Shown here piece by piece: positions 1 to 8,102 of a stretch of DNA of 64,000 bases. The notes below the pieces were generated by a model. The model made no database searches, had not been told where the DNA came from, and worked only from the letters and a program-made list of their open reading frames with translations. The position numbers and the translations under genes are program-made. Within the stretch, counting starts at the first letter, position 1. Each line of letters begins with the position of its first letter. The stretch is from NCBI RefSeq assembly GCF_005844085.1, contig NZ_VCDI01000001.1:186001-250000 (forward strand), written 5' to 3'. The stretch is from Lichenicoccus roseus. GTDB lineage: Bacteria > Pseudomonadota > Alphaproteobacteria > Acetobacterales > Acetobacteraceae.

Positions 1-90
1 GCCATGTGAGATCGGTTCCTCTGGTTCGGTCTATCCGGACCGCAGCGGATATCTTGGTGGTACCGGTTGGCAGGTCAAGCGGAACCGGAC

Positions 91-117
91 CGGCCGGTCT
101 CACCGGCCGCTTTATTT
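91..117 (+). terminator. Intrinsic terminator of an upstream gene off the window
   Basis: A perfect 8-bp GC-rich stem (91-98 with 102-109, loop of three bases) is followed by the T-rich stretch CTTTATTTC. It reads as a Rho-independent terminator on the plus strand, so a plus-strand gene probably ends just left of the window. The first 90 bases show no gene I can support. The next gene, on the minus strand, converges on this site. Confidence 0.55.
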
Positions 118-167
118 CGCATTAAGTCGCATCCATCCCCGGCTGCAGCCCATCCCGGCTCCGGCTG

Positions 168-2750
168 TCACCCCTGGCGCAGCAGCTCCGCGGGACTCGC
201 CCGCAGCGCCTGACGGGTGGCGAGCAGGCCGGCAAGCAGCATGAGCAGGATGGCGCCAGCGATGGTCGCAGCCAGGGTCCCCGGCAACAAGCGCCACGGC
301 GCCTGCAGCACGAAATGCAGCACCAGCCAGCTCAGCGCCGCGCCGACGCCGGACGCGGCCACGCCGGCGACCGCGCCCATGACGCCGAACTCCACCAGCC
401 AGGCCGCGCGCAGCTGCCTGCCGGTCGCGCCCAGGCTGCGCAGGATCGCCGCCTCGCGACGACGCGCCGCCTGCCCGGATGCCAGCGTCGCCGCCAGCAC
501 CAGCGCGCCCGACAGCAGCGCAAGCACCCCCATCGCCTGCAACGCGAGCGCCATCCGGTGCACCAGGGAGCCGATCTCGCCCAGCACGTCGGCGACGCGT
601 ATGCCGGTGACGTTGGGCAGCGCGTCGGTCACCGCCTGCAGGATGGCGGCATCGTCGGCCGGACGCCCGCTGGAGCCCACGGTTGCCACCAGGGTGTGCG
701 GGGCGCCCGACAGCAGGCCGGGCGATGCGATGAAGGCGAAGTTGAGCTGCAGCGAGCGCCAGGCGATGTCGCGCAGGCTGGCCACGCGCAGATCGACGTT
801 GCGGCCCAGCACGTTCAGCGTGATCGTCGAGCCGACGCGCACGCCCCAGCCGCGCGCAAGGTCGGCGTCGAACGACAGCAGCGGCGGTCCTGCGTAGCCC
901 GCCGGCCACCACGCGCCCTGGGCGATATGGGTGCCGGGCGGCGGCGCGGCCGACAGGCTCAGCCCGTGGTCGCCGCGCAGGGCCCAGCGCGTCTGCGGCG
1001 AAGCCCGCACCTGCCCGACCGGCACCCCGTTCACCGCGACGACGCGCGCCCGCAGGCTCGGCAGCTGGCGGACCTGGCCGGCCTGCGGCAGGGCATGCAG
1101 CACGGCGTCGAACCGCGCCGCCTCGTCCGGCTGGATGTCGATGAAATAGAAGGACGGCGCGTCCACCGGCAGCTGCCCGAGCACGGCGGCGCGTATGTTG
1201 CCCTCGATCAGCGCGATCCCGGCCAGGGTGGAGAGGCCGGCGCCGAGCGCCAGCAGCATCGCCGAGGCTGGCGAGCCAGGCCGATGCAGGGCGCGCAGCC
1301 CGAGTGCGAGCCACGCCGAACCCAGACCGGTGCGCGCGAGGCCGGTGCGGCTTACGGCGCCGGCGCCGAGGCGCAGCAGCAGGCCGGCACCACGGAACAG
1401 CAGCAGGATGCAGGCCGCGGCACCGCAGAAGCCGAGCGCCAGCCAGGGCGACGGCGAGGTCAGGGTGGCCAGCAGCACCAGCACGGCGACCAGCGCGGCC
1501 AGCACCGCCGGCAACCTCCAGCCGCCGATCCGCCGCTCCCACGGATCATCGCGGAACAGGGCGACCGGCGAGACCCGCACGGCGCGCAGCAGCGGCGGCA
1601 GCGTGAACAGCGTGGCGACCAGCAGGCCGAACGCCGCCGCCAGCAGCAGCGGGGCCGGATGGAAGCCGGCATCCGGCGACACCGGCAGCAGCCCTGCAAG
1701 CTCGTGGATCGCCACCGCCGGCACGACGATCCCGGCCAGCACGCCGGCCAGCACTCCGGCGCCGCACAGCAGCCCGAGTTGCAGCGAGACGATGCGGGCG
1801 ATGGTGCCCGACGAGGCGCCGAGGCAGCGCAGCACCGCCAGCGTCTCGGTGCGCGCCTGCAACCAGGCCGAGACGCCGGAGGCGACCCCGAGGCCGCCGA
1901 GCAGCAGGGACGCCAGCCCGATCAGGGTCATGAACTGCGAGACCTGCGCCACCACCTGCGTCAGCGCCGGGGCGGCATCCTGCACGTCGCGCAGGCGCAG
2001 CGGCTGCTCCGGGTAGCGCTGCGAGATCGTCCGCGCCAGGTCCTGCACGCGGCGGGCGCGACCCTGCATGCGGTCGTCGGGCAGCGCGATCCGCAACCGG
2101 TAGGTCACCAGCGCACCCGGCGCCAGCAGCCCGGACTGCTCGAGGCGGGCCTGCGAGAGCATCACTTCGGGGGCGAGCGAGGTGCTGCTGGCGCCGTCCG
2201 GCACATGCGCCAGCGCACCGGCCAATGGCAGCGCCAGGGTGCCGATCCGCAGCGTGTCGCCGGGATGCACCCCGAGCCGGTCCTCGATCAGGGGTTCGAC
2301 GAGGACCCCCTGCGCCAGCGCCGAGGAGAGCGTCCGGGCCGGATCGACGGTGACCGCGCCGACCAGCGGATAGGCGGCATCCACCGCCGAGACCTCGACC
2401 AGCATGCGCTGCCCGTGCGGGCCATACAGCATGGAGCGCAACCTGGTCTTTTCCGCGATGCGCAGGCCCTGCGCGCGCAGGAACGGCGCGAGATCGGCTG
2501 GCAGCGGATCCGGGCTCTCCACGCTGAGATCGCCACCGAGGATGGCGCGCCGTTGCGACGCCACCCCGCCCTGGATCGCGGCGCGCAGGCCGCCGACCGT
2601 GCCGATCGCCGCCACCCCGAGGGCGAGGCAGGCGAGCACGATGCGCATGCCGGACAGCGTGCCGCGCATGTCGCGCAGCGCAATCGACAGGGGCAGGCGC
2701 CACGAGGGCGGGCTCCAGCCAGGGCGGCGGCCCGGGATATGGCGCGACAC
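168..2750 (-). CDS. FtsX-like ABC transporter permease, YbbP type
   Basis: 860-residue inner-membrane permease of the FtsX/MacB fold. One membrane helix lies near residues 35-57, followed by a large periplasmic domain, a block of about six hydrophobic helices (roughly 270-510), a second periplasmic domain and three closing helices after residue 735. Two FtsX domains in one chain is the YbbP arrangement. The gene lies immediately downstream of its ATPase (stop and start adjoin at 2750/2751), and that ATPase is divergent from a TesA-like esterase. This matches the E. coli ybbA-ybbP/tesA neighbourhood. The substrate is unknown; a role in lipid or lipoprotein handling at the envelope is inference. 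Confidence 0.88.
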   Translation of the reverse strand: MSRHIPGRRPGWSPPSWRLPLSIALRDMRGTLSGMRIVLACLALGVAAIGTVGGLRAAIQGGVASQRRAILGGDLSVESPDPLPADLAPFLRAQGLRIAEKTRLRSMLYGPHGQRMLVEVSAVDAAYPLVGAVTVDPARTLSSALAQGVLVEPLIEDRLGVHPGDTLRIGTLALPLAGALAHVPDGASSTSLAPEVMLSQARLEQSGLLAPGALVTYRLRIALPDDRMQGRARRVQDLARTISQRYPEQPLRLRDVQDAAPALTQVVAQVSQFMTLIGLASLLLGGLGVASGVSAWLQARTETLAVLRCLGASSGTIARIVSLQLGLLCGAGVLAGVLAGIVVPAVAIHELAGLLPVSPDAGFHPAPLLLAAAFGLLVATLFTLPPLLRAVRVSPVALFRDDPWERRIGGWRLPAVLAALVAVLVLLATLTSPSPWLALGFCGAAACILLLFRGAGLLLRLGAGAVSRTGLARTGLGSAWLALGLRALHRPGSPASAMLLALGAGLSTLAGIALIEGNIRAAVLGQLPVDAPSFYFIDIQPDEAARFDAVLHALPQAGQVRQLPSLRARVVAVNGVPVGQVRASPQTRWALRGDHGLSLSAAPPPGTHIAQGAWWPAGYAGPPLLSFDADLARGWGVRVGSTITLNVLGRNVDLRVASLRDIAWRSLQLNFAFIASPGLLSGAPHTLVATVGSSGRPADDAAILQAVTDALPNVTGIRVADVLGEIGSLVHRMALALQAMGVLALLSGALVLAATLASGQAARRREAAILRSLGATGRQLRAAWLVEFGVMGAVAGVAASGVGAALSWLVLHFVLQAPWRLLPGTLAATIAGAILLMLLAGLLATRQALRASPAELLRQG

Positions 2751-3452
2751 CTAGCGGACCGGTTCCGACAAGTGCCCGTCGCTCACCGCCAGCACCCGGT
2801 TGCAGCGTGCCGCCAGCGCCGGATCGTGGGTGATCAGCACCAGCGTGGTGCCGCGCTCGCGCTGCAGGGCGAACATCAGGTCGGCGACCCGGCCACCGGT
2901 CTCGAGGTCCAGGTTGCCGGTCGGCTCGTCGGCCAGCAGCAGGCGCGGCCCGGGGGCGAACGCACGCGCCAGCGCCACCCGCTGCTGCTCGCCGCCGGAC
3001 AGCTGGCCCGGGCGATGGTCGAGCCGGTGCGACAACCCGACCTGCTCCAGCGCCTCGGCGGCCCGCCTGGACGCATCGGCGCGGCCGGTCAGCTCCAGCG
3101 GGATGGCGACGTTCTCCAGCGCGGTCATGCTCGGGATCAGGTGGAAGGACTGGAACACGATGCCGATGCTGCGGCCGCGGAACTGCGCGCGCTGGTCCTC
3201 GGTCAGGCCGGCGAGGTCGGTGCCGTCGATGCGCACGCTGCCGCGCGACGGCCGTTCCAGCCCGGCGAGCAGCATCAGCAGGCTGGTCTTGCCGGACCCG
3301 GACGGCCCCACGATGCCGAGCGAGACACCGGCCTGCAGGTCGAGCGAGGCGCCGCGCACGATATGCAGCGAGCCCTCGGCCTGACCATGCTGCGTGTTGA
3401 CCGCCCCCGGACGCGCGGGCACCGTCAGCCAGAGGTCGCGCGCCTGCAGCAT
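2751..3452 (-). CDS. ABC transporter ATP-binding protein, LolD/YbbA family
   Basis: Cytoplasmic ATPase partner of the downstream FtsX-like permease. It carries Walker A (GPSGSGKTS), Q-loop region (VFQSFHLIPSMTALENV), signature LSGGEQQRVALARA, Walker B with LLADEPTGNLD and the H-loop ITHD, in the normal order. With a start at 3452 (MLQARDLW) the protein has 233 residues, close to E. coli YbbA. The frame stays open upstream, and a GTG at 3500 preceded by GGAGAG is an alternative start. Translation is coupled to the permease, whose start adjoins the stop. Specificity cannot be told from the ATPase alone. Confidence 0.88.
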   Translation of the reverse strand: MLQARDLWLTVPARPGAVNTQHGQAEGSLHIVRGASLDLQAGVSLGIVGPSGSGKTSLLMLLAGLERPSRGSVRIDGTDLAGLTEDQRAQFRGRSIGIVFQSFHLIPSMTALENVAIPLELTGRADASRRAAEALEQVGLSHRLDHRPGQLSGGEQQRVALARAFAPGPRLLLADEPTGNLDLETGGRVADLMFALQRERGTTLVLITHDPALAARCNRVLAVSDGHLSEPVR

Positions 3453-3484
3453 GGCGTGCGCGCCGGAATACTCAGGAGGCAGCG

Positions 3485-4153
3485 CTGCCGGTCCGTCCAC
3501 TCTCTCTCCGCCTGGCTGCATGGTGGACGACAACGCGCGCGCCCATCCTGGTTTGCGTCCCTCTCTGGCTCGCGGCCCCGGCGCACGCGGCCGCGGTCAG
3601 GATCCTTGCCCTGGGCGACAGCCTCACCGCCGGCTACGGGCTGCCGCACGAGCAGGGCTTTACCACCATTCTGCAGCAGGCGATCGACAAGGCCGGCCTG
3701 GATGCGCAGGTGCTGGATGCCGGCGTCTCGGGCGACACCTCGACCGGGGCGCTGGCCCGGCTCGACTGGGCGCTCGGCGACAATCCCGATGCAGCCATCG
3801 TCGAACTCGGCGGCAACGACGGACTGCGCGGCCAGCCGCCGGCGCAGATGGAGCACAACATCGCAGCCATCCTCGACCACCTGCAGGCTCGCCACATCCC
3901 TGTTCTGCTGTCCGGCATGGTGGCGCCGCCCAACATGGGCGCCGAGTACGGGCACGCCTTCGCCGCGGTGTTCGAGCATCTGTCGCACCGCCCCGGGCTG
4001 CTGTACGACCCCTTCTTCCTGCAGGGGGTCGCCACCCACGAGGATCTCGAACAGGCCGACCACATCCACCCCGACGCCGCCGGAGTGCGTATCATCGTCG
4101 CGAGGCTGATGCCGCAGGTGCGCGCGCTGATTGCCGAGGCACGCCGGAAGTGA
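3485..4153 (+). CDS. tesA: SGNH esterase/lysophospholipase, TesA-like (start codon problem)
   Basis: GDSL/SGNH hydrolase of the periplasm, acting on acyl esters and thioesters. Block I reads LALGDSLTAGYG with the nucleophile Ser, block III is LGGNDGLRG, and the catalytic Asp-His are in ADHIHPDAAG near the end. A signal-peptide-like stretch (PILVCVPLWLAAPAHA) precedes block I. No ATG, GTG or TTG lies in this frame upstream of block I. I place the start at CTG 3485, five bases after AGGAGG, but a frameshift from the ATG at 3520 (other frame) is just as possible. It is divergent from the YbbA-like ATPase, as tesA is in E. coli, and its stop overlaps the thpR start (GTGA). Confidence 0.75.
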   Translation: MPVRPLSLRLAAWWTTTRAPILVCVPLWLAAPAHAAAVRILALGDSLTAGYGLPHEQGFTTILQQAIDKAGLDAQVLDAGVSGDTSTGALARLDWALGDNPDAAIVELGGNDGLRGQPPAQMEHNIAAILDHLQARHIPVLLSGMVAPPNMGAEYGHAFAAVFEHLSHRPGLLYDPFFLQGVATHEDLEQADHIHPDAAGVRIIVARLMPQVRALIAEARRK

Positions 4154-4683
4154 GGCTTTTCGTCGCCCTCGACCTGCCCGATCCGATGCGCGAGCGCCTG
4201 ACGCGACTTGCCGGCAGCCTTGCAGGAGCACGCTGGACCCCGCCCGCCAACCTGCACCTGACCCTGCGTTTCATCGGCGAGGCGGACCGGGTGATGGCCG
4301 AGGAGATCGACCACGCGCTCTCCGCCATACGCGGGCGAGGCTTCAAGCTGGCGCTGTGCGGCACCGGCCTGTTCACCCGGTCCGGAAAGACCTGTTCGCT
4401 CTGGGCCGGCATCGAGGCCAGCGAGCCGCTGGAACGCCTGCAGGGCAAGATCGAGACGGCGCTGGTCCGCATCGGCTTGCCGCCGGAGCGCAAGCGGTTC
4501 AAGCCGCACGTGACGCTGGCGCGGGTCGACACCGTGGCCGAGCCGGCACTGGCGACCTGGATCCAGGCGCACAACCTGCTGCGCTCGGAAAGCGTTGCCA
4601 TCACGCATTTCACCCTGTTCTCGTCGCTGCGCGGCAAGGAACAGGCGGTCTATCACCCGGAGGTCGATTATGAGCTTGGCTAG
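4150..4683 (+). CDS. thpR: RNA 2',3'-cyclic phosphodiesterase (2'-5' RNA ligase family)
   Basis: 177-residue member of the 2H phosphoesterase family. Both signature tetrapeptides are present: HLTL at residue 36 and HVTL at residue 120, which supply the two catalytic histidines. The family opens RNA 2',3'-cyclic phosphates and can ligate 2'-5' ends. The GTG start overlaps the stop of the TesA-like gene by GTGA, and the 3' end overlaps the next gene by 14 bases, so the gene is translated as part of the long plus-strand operon. Its physiological substrate is not known. Confidence 0.9.
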   Translation: MRLFVALDLPDPMRERLTRLAGSLAGARWTPPANLHLTLRFIGEADRVMAEEIDHALSAIRGRGFKLALCGTGLFTRSGKTCSLWAGIEASEPLERLQGKIETALVRIGLPPERKRFKPHVTLARVDTVAEPALATWIQAHNLLRSESVAITHFTLFSSLRGKEQAVYHPEVDYELG

Positions 4684-5131
4684 ACACCTCGTGCCTGCAG
4701 CGGCCGTGCTGCTGCTCGGCGCTTCCGAGCCGGGGCATGCGATGACCCAGGTCTCGGGGCCGATCCAGATCGGGCCCTCGCAGGGCGACCCCGACGACCA
4801 GGACCATGCGGCGCAGCTCTCCACCACCATCACCAACCAGGGCACGCTGCCCGACCGGCTGATCAATGCGGCCTGCCCGGGCAGCGGCCACGTCGCGCTG
4901 CTCAACGGAAGCATGCGGCAATATCCGAACGGGCAGTACAACGGCCTCGACATCCCGGCAGCCACCGGCGGCCAGTATCAGCCGGTGCAGGCGCAGTTCT
5001 CGCTCACCCAGGCGACCCAGCCGATGGTGCGCGGCGCCCTGGTGCCCTGCACCGTGAGCTTCGAGCACGGCGGCCAGCGCATCATCGTCTTCTCCATCGG
5101 CATCAAGGAGACGCAGACCGACGAACCCTGA
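4670..5131 (+). CDS. Exported PCu(A)C-like protein lacking clear copper ligands
   Basis: 153-residue exported protein with an N-terminal signal peptide (cleavage after about residue 23, GHA). The pattern of TTITNQGTLPDRLINA, then GLDIPAATGG, then VPCTVSFEHGGQ resembles the cupredoxin-like PCu(A)C (DUF461) copper chaperones that deliver copper to cytochrome oxidase. The family ligands H(M)x10Mx21HxM are not recognisable: the HxM pair is absent where it should precede the last strands. Two cysteines in the mature part may instead form a disulfide. The family assignment is from pattern memory and is moderate. It overlaps thpR by 14 bases. Confidence 0.55.
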   Translation: MSLARHLVPAAAVLLLGASEPGHAMTQVSGPIQIGPSQGDPDDQDHAAQLSTTITNQGTLPDRLINAACPGSGHVALLNGSMRQYPNGQYNGLDIPAATGGQYQPVQAQFSLTQATQPMVRGALVPCTVSFEHGGQRIIVFSIGIKETQTDEP

Positions 5132-5132
5132 G

Positions 5133-5840
5133 ATGCCGCAGGCTAGGACACAGATGTTCCGCCGCATCGTCATCCTGACCGGGGCCGGGATCAGCCAGGA
5201 AAGTGGGCTGCATACGTTCCGCGATCCGGACGGGCTGTGGTCGCGGGTGCGGATCGAGGATGTCGCGACACCGGCGGCCTTCGCCCGTGATGCGGCGCGG
5301 GTACATGGGTTCTACAACGCCCGGCGAGCGCAGCTCGCGTCGGTGCACCCCAACGCGGCGCATGTGGCGCTGGCGCGGCTGGAGCGGGAATTTGGCGGCG
5401 ACCTGCTGGTCCTTACGCAGAACATCGACGACCTGCACGAGCGGGCGGGGAGCACGAAACTCCTGCACATGCATGGCGAACTGCGTCGTGTGCGCTGCAC
5501 CGCCTGCGGCAACAATCCCCGGTGGGACGGCGATACCGGAACCGACGTGCCCTGCCCGGCCTGCGGGCAGCACGCGCTGCGGCCGGACGTGGTGTGGTTC
5601 GGCGAGATGCCGCTGCACATGGAGGCGATCGAGGCGGCGCTGGCGGTGTGCGACCTGTTCGTCTCGATCGGCACCTCGGGCACCGTGTATCCGGCCGCCG
5701 GTTTCGTCGATGCCGCAAGGCGTGCGCAGACCATCGAGCTCGACCTGGCGCCCGATCCCGCAAGCCGGTTCGAGCGCTCCATCGAGGGTTTTGCCACCAA
5801 CACCGTCCCGCATCTTGTGGACGAGCTGCTGCATCCTTGA
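5133..5840 (+). CDS. cobB: NAD-dependent protein deacylase, sirtuin (CobB/SIRT5-like)
   Basis: 235-residue sirtuin. The NAD-binding GAGIS and TQNIDDLHERAG motifs are intact, the catalytic His lies in HMHGEL, and four zinc cysteines sit in CTAC and CPAC. YNARR in the cofactor-loop region carries the Tyr-x-x-Arg pair that in class III sirtuins such as SIRT5 and CobB recognises succinyl- or malonyl-lysine, so a desuccinylase activity is plausible. The start may be ATG 5133 or the later ATG 5154. It follows the preceding gene by one base and its stop overlaps the next start (TTGA). Confidence 0.9.
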   Translation: MPQARTQMFRRIVILTGAGISQESGLHTFRDPDGLWSRVRIEDVATPAAFARDAARVHGFYNARRAQLASVHPNAAHVALARLEREFGGDLLVLTQNIDDLHERAGSTKLLHMHGELRRVRCTACGNNPRWDGDTGTDVPCPACGQHALRPDVVWFGEMPLHMEAIEAALAVCDLFVSIGTSGTVYPAAGFVDAARRAQTIELDLAPDPASRFERSIEGFATNTVPHLVDELLHP

Positions 5841-6439
5841 GCGATCCCGACGCACTCGACCGCCTGGTGGCCGAGGTGCGCGCCTGCCGGCATTGCGAGG
5901 CGCACCTGCCGCTCGGGCCACGCCCGATCCTGCATGTGTCGGCGACCGCCAGGCTGCTGATCGCCAGCCAGGCGCCCGGCACCAAGGTGCACGAGAAGGG
6001 CATCTCGTTCTGGGACCAGTCCGGCGAGCGGCTGCGCGGCTGGCTCGGCATCGGCAAGGAGGTGTTCTACGACACCAGCCGGGTCGCCATCCTGCCGATG
6101 GGCCTGTGCTACCCGGGCCGGCTGCCGCAGGGCGGCGACCGCCCGCCGCGTCCGGAATGTGCGCCACTCTGGCGCGACCGCGTGCTCGGGCTGATGCCTG
6201 GGATCCGGCTCACCCTGCTGATCGGCACCTATGCGCAGAACCACGTGCTCGGACCCGGTGCGATGACCGCGCGGGTCGAGCGGTTCCGCGACTATCTGCC
6301 GCGCTACTTCCCGCTGCCGCATCCGTCCTGGCGCACCGGGGTGTGGGAAAGCCGCAACCCCTGGTTTCGGGAGATCGTGTTGCCCGCGCTGCAGGCAGAG
6401 GTGCGTTGCGCCCTGGACATGGCAGGGCCGCCGCCGTAA
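5837..6439 (+). CDS. Uracil-DNA glycosylase superfamily protein
   Basis: 200-residue protein of the UDG fold group. It opens with a CRHC pair, followed by LLIASQAPG, the family's water-activating loop region, then GISFWDQSGERLRGWLGI, and near the C-terminus LPHPSWR, corresponding to the minor-groove/His loop. The proteins of this branch are annotated as uracil-DNA glycosylase family but few have been tested, so base-excision activity is inferred. The TTG start overlaps the sirtuin stop. Nothing in the context links it to the transporter that follows; shared transcription is likely from spacing alone. Confidence 0.75.
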   Translation: MSDPDALDRLVAEVRACRHCEAHLPLGPRPILHVSATARLLIASQAPGTKVHEKGISFWDQSGERLRGWLGIGKEVFYDTSRVAILPMGLCYPGRLPQGGDRPPRPECAPLWRDRVLGLMPGIRLTLLIGTYAQNHVLGPGAMTARVERFRDYLPRYFPLPHPSWRTGVWESRNPWFREIVLPALQAEVRCALDMAGPPP

Positions 6440-6446
6440 ACGCGGG

Positions 6447-8102
6447 TTGGTGAGGGTATCGTCTCTATTTCTGGCCGCGCTGGTGGGCCTGCTGCTGCCC
6501 GGGGTGGCGGTGGCGACGACCGCCGGCTGCGGTACGGTGGTGCTGCCGTCCGGACTGGGCTTGTCGGCACCCGGCGCGGTCACCTCGCTCAACCCGCTGC
6601 TGACCACGTCCGTCTACAATCTCGAGGTCTCCAACCAGATCTATCGTCCGCTGATCTGGCTGGACCGGCATCTGGAGTTCGATCCGACCCGAAGCCTCGC
6701 CTCGGCGGTAGCTACGCCGGATGGCGGCCATAGCTGGCGCTTCACCCTTCATTCCTGGCAGTGGTCGGACGGCATCCCGGTCACGCCCGACGACGTGGCA
6801 TTTACCTTCGAGCTGATCCGGAAGATCGGCCCGGGCTACGTCAAGTACGGTATCGGCGGCATCCCGGACTACATACAGGATGTCCGTGCCACCGGCCCGC
6901 ACGAGGTCACCCTCACCCTCAACCATGCGGCTAATCCGGACTGGTTCCTGCGCCTCGGCCTCGGCGGCCTCCCGGTGCTGCCCAGCCACGTCTATCGCGG
7001 CCTGAGCCTGCGCGACATGCGGATGCGGCAGACCGATCCAAGCCTGTTCCGGGTTTCCGACGGCCCGTTCCTGGTCGACGAGTTCGCGGTCGGTCGCTAC
7101 CTCGCGCTGGTGCCGAACCCGCGCTATGGCGGCACGCCGCCGAAGCTGCGGCGCCTTGTGATCGACTTCCTCGAAGGTGGCTCCCCGCTGCAGGCGCTGC
7201 GCTCTGGCGAGATCGACGCCGCCGATATCCCCTACAACCTGTGGGATCTCGCCACCGCGCTGCCGAACCTGCACACCATCAGGCTTGGCGGCGGCTTCAG
7301 CTACGACGCGATGATCCTGAATTTCCGCAGCTCCGGCGCGCCCTTCCTGCGCGATGTGCGGGTGCGGCAGGCGATGACGCTGGCGATCGATGAGAACGAG
7401 ATCATCTCGCTGGTCTTCCACGGCCAGTCGACGCCGATCCACGGCCCGGTGCCACCGGCAATGGCAAAGTTGCTGTCGCCGCTTGCCATGTCCGGCTACC
7501 CCAGGATGCAATTTTCGCCGCAGCGCGCCCGGGCGCTGCTGAACGAAGCCGGGTGGCATCCGGGACCGGACGGCATCCGGAGCCGCGACGGTCATCGGTT
7601 GCAGTTCGAGGTCGAGGCGACATCCGGAATCCCGACCCTGCTGACCTATCTACAGATCGTGCAACGCAACTTTGCGGCGGTCGGTATCGCGATGGATATC
7701 CGCGCGATCGACTTCAACGAGATGATCTCGACCCTGCAGGGCAACGGCCATGACTGGGATGCAGCCGTGCTGGGCTGGACCGTCGAGGGCTTTCCGGACA
7801 GCCAGGAATTCTTCTCCTCGAACGGTGCGCAGAATTATGGCCATTACGAGGACAAGACGATGGACGCCCTGAATGCAGCCGTGGTGCAGGCTGCCGGGCA
7901 TCAGGCGCTCGATGCGGCGCAGGACTATGCAGCCGAGCAACAGCCGTTCCTGTTCCTGCCGGCGGGCGAGGTCTCGGTGCTGGCGCGGCCGGAGCTGCAC
8001 GGGATTGCCAAGATGACCAGCCCGAACGGCAACTGGTCGCCGGAACTGCTGACACTGTCAGGTAACATGGCCTGCCCGTCGCAAGTGGCGGCCACCCGGT
8101 GA
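6447..8102 (+). CDS. Peptide ABC transporter substrate-binding protein, copy 1
   Basis: 551-residue periplasmic binding protein of family 5 (DppA/OppA/YejA group). A signal peptide covers about residues 1-25. The mature protein holds QIYRPLIWLDR, DDVAFTFELIRK and the C-lobe LNEAGWHPGPDG blocks typical of the family. It is the first of three tandem paralogs that share most of their length. The mature part has only two cysteines: in CGTVVLP at the N-terminus and in GNMACPS at the C-terminus. The first start codon is TTG 6447 with GTG 6450 as alternative. Its stop overlaps the next paralog by GTGA. It should capture peptides or related solutes for the permeases encoded downstream. Confidence 0.88.
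   Translation: MVRVSSLFLAALVGLLLPGVAVATTAGCGTVVLPSGLGLSAPGAVTSLNPLLTTSVYNLEVSNQIYRPLIWLDRHLEFDPTRSLASAVATPDGGHSWRFTLHSWQWSDGIPVTPDDVAFTFELIRKIGPGYVKYGIGGIPDYIQDVRATGPHEVTLTLNHAANPDWFLRLGLGGLPVLPSHVYRGLSLRDMRMRQTDPSLFRVSDGPFLVDEFAVGRYLALVPNPRYGGTPPKLRRLVIDFLEGGSPLQALRSGEIDAADIPYNLWDLATALPNLHTIRLGGGFSYDAMILNFRSSGAPFLRDVRVRQAMTLAIDENEIISLVFHGQSTPIHGPVPPAMAKLLSPLAMSGYPRMQFSPQRARALLNEAGWHPGPDGIRSRDGHRLQFEVEATSGIPTLLTYLQIVQRNFAAVGIAMDIRAIDFNEMISTLQGNGHDWDAAVLGWTVEGFPDSQEFFSSNGAQNYGHYEDKTMDALNAAVVQAAGHQALDAAQDYAAEQQPFLFLPAGEVSVLARPELHGIAKMTSPNGNWSPELLTLSGNMACPSQVAATR

Noticed and set aside
315-4109. Very long plus-strand open frame (over 1200 codons) rich in Gln, Arg, Ala and His
   Set aside because: It runs antisense to the YbbP- and YbbA-like genes. 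Its composition is that of a high-GC shadow frame and it has no domain.
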